The notes beneath the pieces were generated by a model that was not told where the DNA came from, did no database searches, and saw only the letters and a program-made list of their open reading frames with translations. A DNA stretch of 64,000 bases from Hirudo medicinalis (Eukaryota > Annelida > Clitellata > Hirudinida > Hirudinidae): positions 152,969 through 216,968 of the forward strand of contig MPNW01000033.1 in assembly GCA_011800805.1 (NCBI GenBank), read 5' to 3'. How positions within the stretch are numbered: the first letter of the stretch is position 1; each line of letters opens with the position of its first letter. This document shows positions 61,173 through 64,000 of the stretch, one piece after another. Made by a program: the position numbers and the translations under genes.

Positions 61173-63760
61173 ATGACATTAACGTGTTTCAGAGGACGAC
61201 AAACGATTACGTCCGTCGGCACTAATGCCTCCGTTCTGCTTCAGCTGACCTTCATCTTATCGAGTTTGACCACTCTCAGGCAGTGCCACGCTTCCGGGCG
61301 ATTCGAATTGCAGCTCATGACATTTTCTAACCCCAGGAACGAACTCTCAGACGGCACTTGTTGCAAAATCGAACCAACGAGTAAGTCTTTCGCTCTCGTT
61401 TACGGTGACGAAAATGTAATGCGACGTGACCTCGTAATGGTAATACAGTGTGACCCAATAATATTTTATTCATTTAATTTCTTTTCAACTCTTCAGGACT
61501 AGAACGATCAAAACCATTCTGGGAGACTTCGAGGAGCAACTGCTTTGAAGCCTGCAACGTAGTTTTCCAGATCTGCCTCAAAGAGCATCAAACCCGAGTC
61601 GTCAACGGAGGGGACTGCAGTTTTGGCAACGTTACGAGCAGCCAAAGTGTCAGGGCAGCTACTTTGGACCTGACGGATGCAGACGATGTTGCAAAATTCA
61701 TCCTACCGTTTGACTTCGCATGGACGGTTCGTAATTTTTCTCCATTTTATCAGAAGTAGTCCTGAGTTAATAATGAACGGTGAGATCGTCGCCATGATAG
61801 AGGACTTATCGGACTTTGACGGGTTTTATTGAAACAATGCGTCGACAATACATTCACTGACAAAGTCAACGCTAATGAATTCGACGTGTCAGATGAAGCG
61901 ATCGGTTATCAAACTTGTGCCAGGTTATGACGTAGTCGATCTCACAATTATTATTTCTAAAGGTTACTCTGATTTTCAAATTCTCATTTTAAATTCAAAC
62001 CTTTAAATGATTTGTTATATACATTTATAAAAAGCTTGCGATTATGTTTTATTTTAACTGAAGCCAATTTTGTGTTGTCCTTGGGAATTGGATTCCATTC
62101 CGAAGAGTCTATCGTTGACTTGTAAACTTTTTTGACTTCGATTTCATACTCAAGAGATCAGCCGCCCCCCGCCGTGTGTCTGCGTACATTAATCCTCACT
62201 TTCAAAAGACCAACTGCTACTTAATATAATCGGATTTGTACATTTTGAAAAATTTGGCGAACCTCGTAATAATTAGCTCTTCGCTAATTTTTGCTGATTT
62301 TATAAATATCATTTTCTTAGGAAATTCTTAAGTGCATAAATCGAATAAAATTATGGAGAAAGTGTGCTTAATCAGGACTTATTCACGACAGCAGTTTCAA
62401 ATCAACGTATTTCATAAGCATTTGTTGACGGCTTTATAAAATAAAAGCTTGTAAAAAGGGATTTATGTTATGGTTCCATTGCTTATTTATGCATTTAACA
62501 CAAACAATAAATTAATTAACACTGCGATTAATTAACAATTACTTATGAACTTATTTGATTTCAGAGCATTCCTTACTAAATTTGTTTTCTGTTAAGAAAA
62601 TTTACTTATTATTTAAAACAATTTTATTTTCATTAAAACACATTAGAATGAAATGCTAATTTGGTTAGTGTAAAAAAATTTGGAAAACATTATAATACAA
62701 CCGTTATAGAAAAAACAAAGTCTTATTTTAGTTTAGGGATTAAATTTAGTTTTAGGATTTATTATATTTAGTATGGTGTTTTGGATAAAAAAAACTAAAG
62801 TCAGTTCTTGTTATTTCTTAATAAAGTCGTTGTCGGAGATCAGTAAGTATTTAGCTAAATTGAATTTCTAGAAATGTCACTTTAAAATTTGAATTGTGAA
62901 TTTACGTTATGAATGTATAATACTCCCGAGAAAAATTTTTATTTTATGAAATAGTTGAATATAATTTAAAATGATAAAATATAATTCAACAAAATATTAT
63001 ACTTTAAACATTTAAGTTTAAATTTAGAGAAGCTAAAAATTAATTTCAGAGATCTTTTACTCTAATAATAGAGGCTAGACATTTCCCAAGCATAGCAGAC
63101 AGAGGGCGCACCGTGAAGTTTGAAGGTGCGTTAATTATTAAATTTAGAGAATGTTACAGCTTATTCCGTTATTGTTTTAATTAAGACGGCTTCCTGATCG
63201 AAAGGGCTTATTATTCGGGAGTTATTCTTCCTCGTCCCGAATGGCAGACGATGTCGTTTGCTGGTCACACAGCCATTGTTAGATACAAAATCAGAGTGAT
63301 ATGTGATCCCCATCACTACAATGTCACTTGTACAAAGTTTTGTCGCCCAAGAAACGACATGTTTGGACATTACAAATGCGATTCTAACGGTGATAAAGTT
63401 TGCCTCAGCGGATGGATAGGAGCCAATTGTGAGACAGGTCGGGTTATTCTTGAGGTTTCAAGTTTCTTGTTGCACATAATATTTACAAACTAATTCTTTT
63501 GCAGCCATATGCAAGCATGGTTGCTTACATGGTTTTTGTGAGAGATCTGGGGATTGCCAGTGAGTTTTTTCGAGATCTTCATATATTTTCTAGAGTAGAT
63601 GTTAGACAAATCTTTGTGTATGTCAGATGTCTGAGTGGTTGGGAAGGAGAGCTTTGTGACAAGTGCATGAAGCACCCTGGATGCAAACATGGAACTTGCA
63701 AATCAATGCCATGGGAATGCAACTGTGAACCAAACTGGGGAGGTCCTTTATGTGATAAGG
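61173..63760 (+). CDS. JAG: Jagged/Serrate-type Notch ligand, 5' half (continues beyond window)
   Basis: Jagged is a single-pass membrane ligand that activates Notch on neighbouring cells. Exons 61173-61380, 61497-61726, 63050-63125, 63186-63437, 63505-63559 and 63627-63760 join in phase to 318 residues. A signal peptide (hydrophobic [17 protein letters not shown]) precedes the MNNL domain ([56 protein letters not shown]). The DSL domain spans about 211-255 ([35 protein letters not shown]). EGF repeats follow ([10 protein letters not shown]; then [15 protein letters not shown] and [14 protein letters not shown]). The CLKEHQ.R and EPNWGG.LCDK wording favours Jagged over Delta. The last exon ends at a donor (GTTTGT), so remaining EGF repeats, the Cys-rich region and the membrane segment lie past 64000. 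Upstream ATGs at 61116 and 61151 open short uORFs. Confidence 0.95.
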
Positions 63761-64000
63761 GTTTGTAAGATGTAATTTGCTGGCTTGCTCCAAATGACTC
63801 AATTCTGCAAGTGACTTTTGTCATATTTTTGTGCTTGCAAACTTTTTTTTTTTAAATTAATACTCTCTGAGCACAAATTCATTAACCATTTATCTGAGAA
63901 CCTTTCAGATAGAGATCAGGTTTTAGTTGATTCTAGTAGTTCAACTGAGTTTTTTCACGACTAAAGCAAGTCACGGTGCCAAAATTTGATTGATGGCTTG

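Overview
This is a window of an AT-rich animal genome. Every gene that can be read is an intron-bearing metazoan gene with GT-AG junctions, apart from two intronless copies. The gene content (glypican, FHL, HEY, tropomyosin, a neuropeptide-type GPCR, a Jagged Notch ligand) fits a bilaterian invertebrate. The sequence does not settle the phylum; a spiralian such as a mollusc, annelid or brachiopod is a guess. There is one 238-base assembly gap (14988-15225) and single-N joins at 13744 and 51717. Coding exons were joined by hand from domain similarity and reading-frame phase.

Layout. 1-9.5 kb: a glypican (minus), at least six exons with long introns. 10.5-13.6 kb: an FHL four-and-a-half-LIM gene (plus) with a decayed R2-like retrotransposon fragment in intron 1. 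13.6-15.3 kb: repeats, a perfect 28-bp inverted repeat, a tRNA-headed SINE and the gap. 15.4-17.2 kb: a HEY bHLH-Orange repressor (minus). 17.4-18.3 kb: the 3' part of an unidentified minus-strand gene. 18.3-22.4 kb: minisatellites and a few unassigned open exons. 22.5-24.8 kb: an eight-exon short tropomyosin (minus). 26-30.3 kb: a ZCCHC2/ZCCHC14-like CCHC zinc-knuckle gene (minus). 30.8-33.05 kb: an intronless, frameshifted and internally deleted SPT5 copy. 34.3-35.5 kb: an intact intronless eIF4A3. 37.2-39.2 kb: a second, diverged and six-exon eIF4A3-like helicase (plus). 39.9-40.7 kb: FAHD1 (minus). 41.9-43.8 kb: a three-finger C2H2 protein (plus). 44.8-47.4 kb: a rhodopsin-class peptide-type GPCR (minus). 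47.4-54.2 kb: mainly simple repeats. 54.2-57.1 kb: a protein with two tandem NADAR domains (plus). 60-64 kb: the promoter and 5' half of a Jagged gene (plus), continuing past the window.

The genes form no operon and most are unrelated neighbours. Two links stand out. Jagged (Notch ligand) and HEY (a Notch-responsive repressor) lie about 45 kb apart. The SPT5 and eIF4A3 copies, both RNA-metabolism genes, are adjacent, on the same strand and intronless, beside an intron-bearing eIF4A3 paralogue. The most unusual gene is the double-NADAR protein. NADAR enzymes are known as N-glycosidases and as removers of ADP-ribose from guanine. Here the first copy keeps the family motifs, the second has lost them, and both copies carry introns at matching places.
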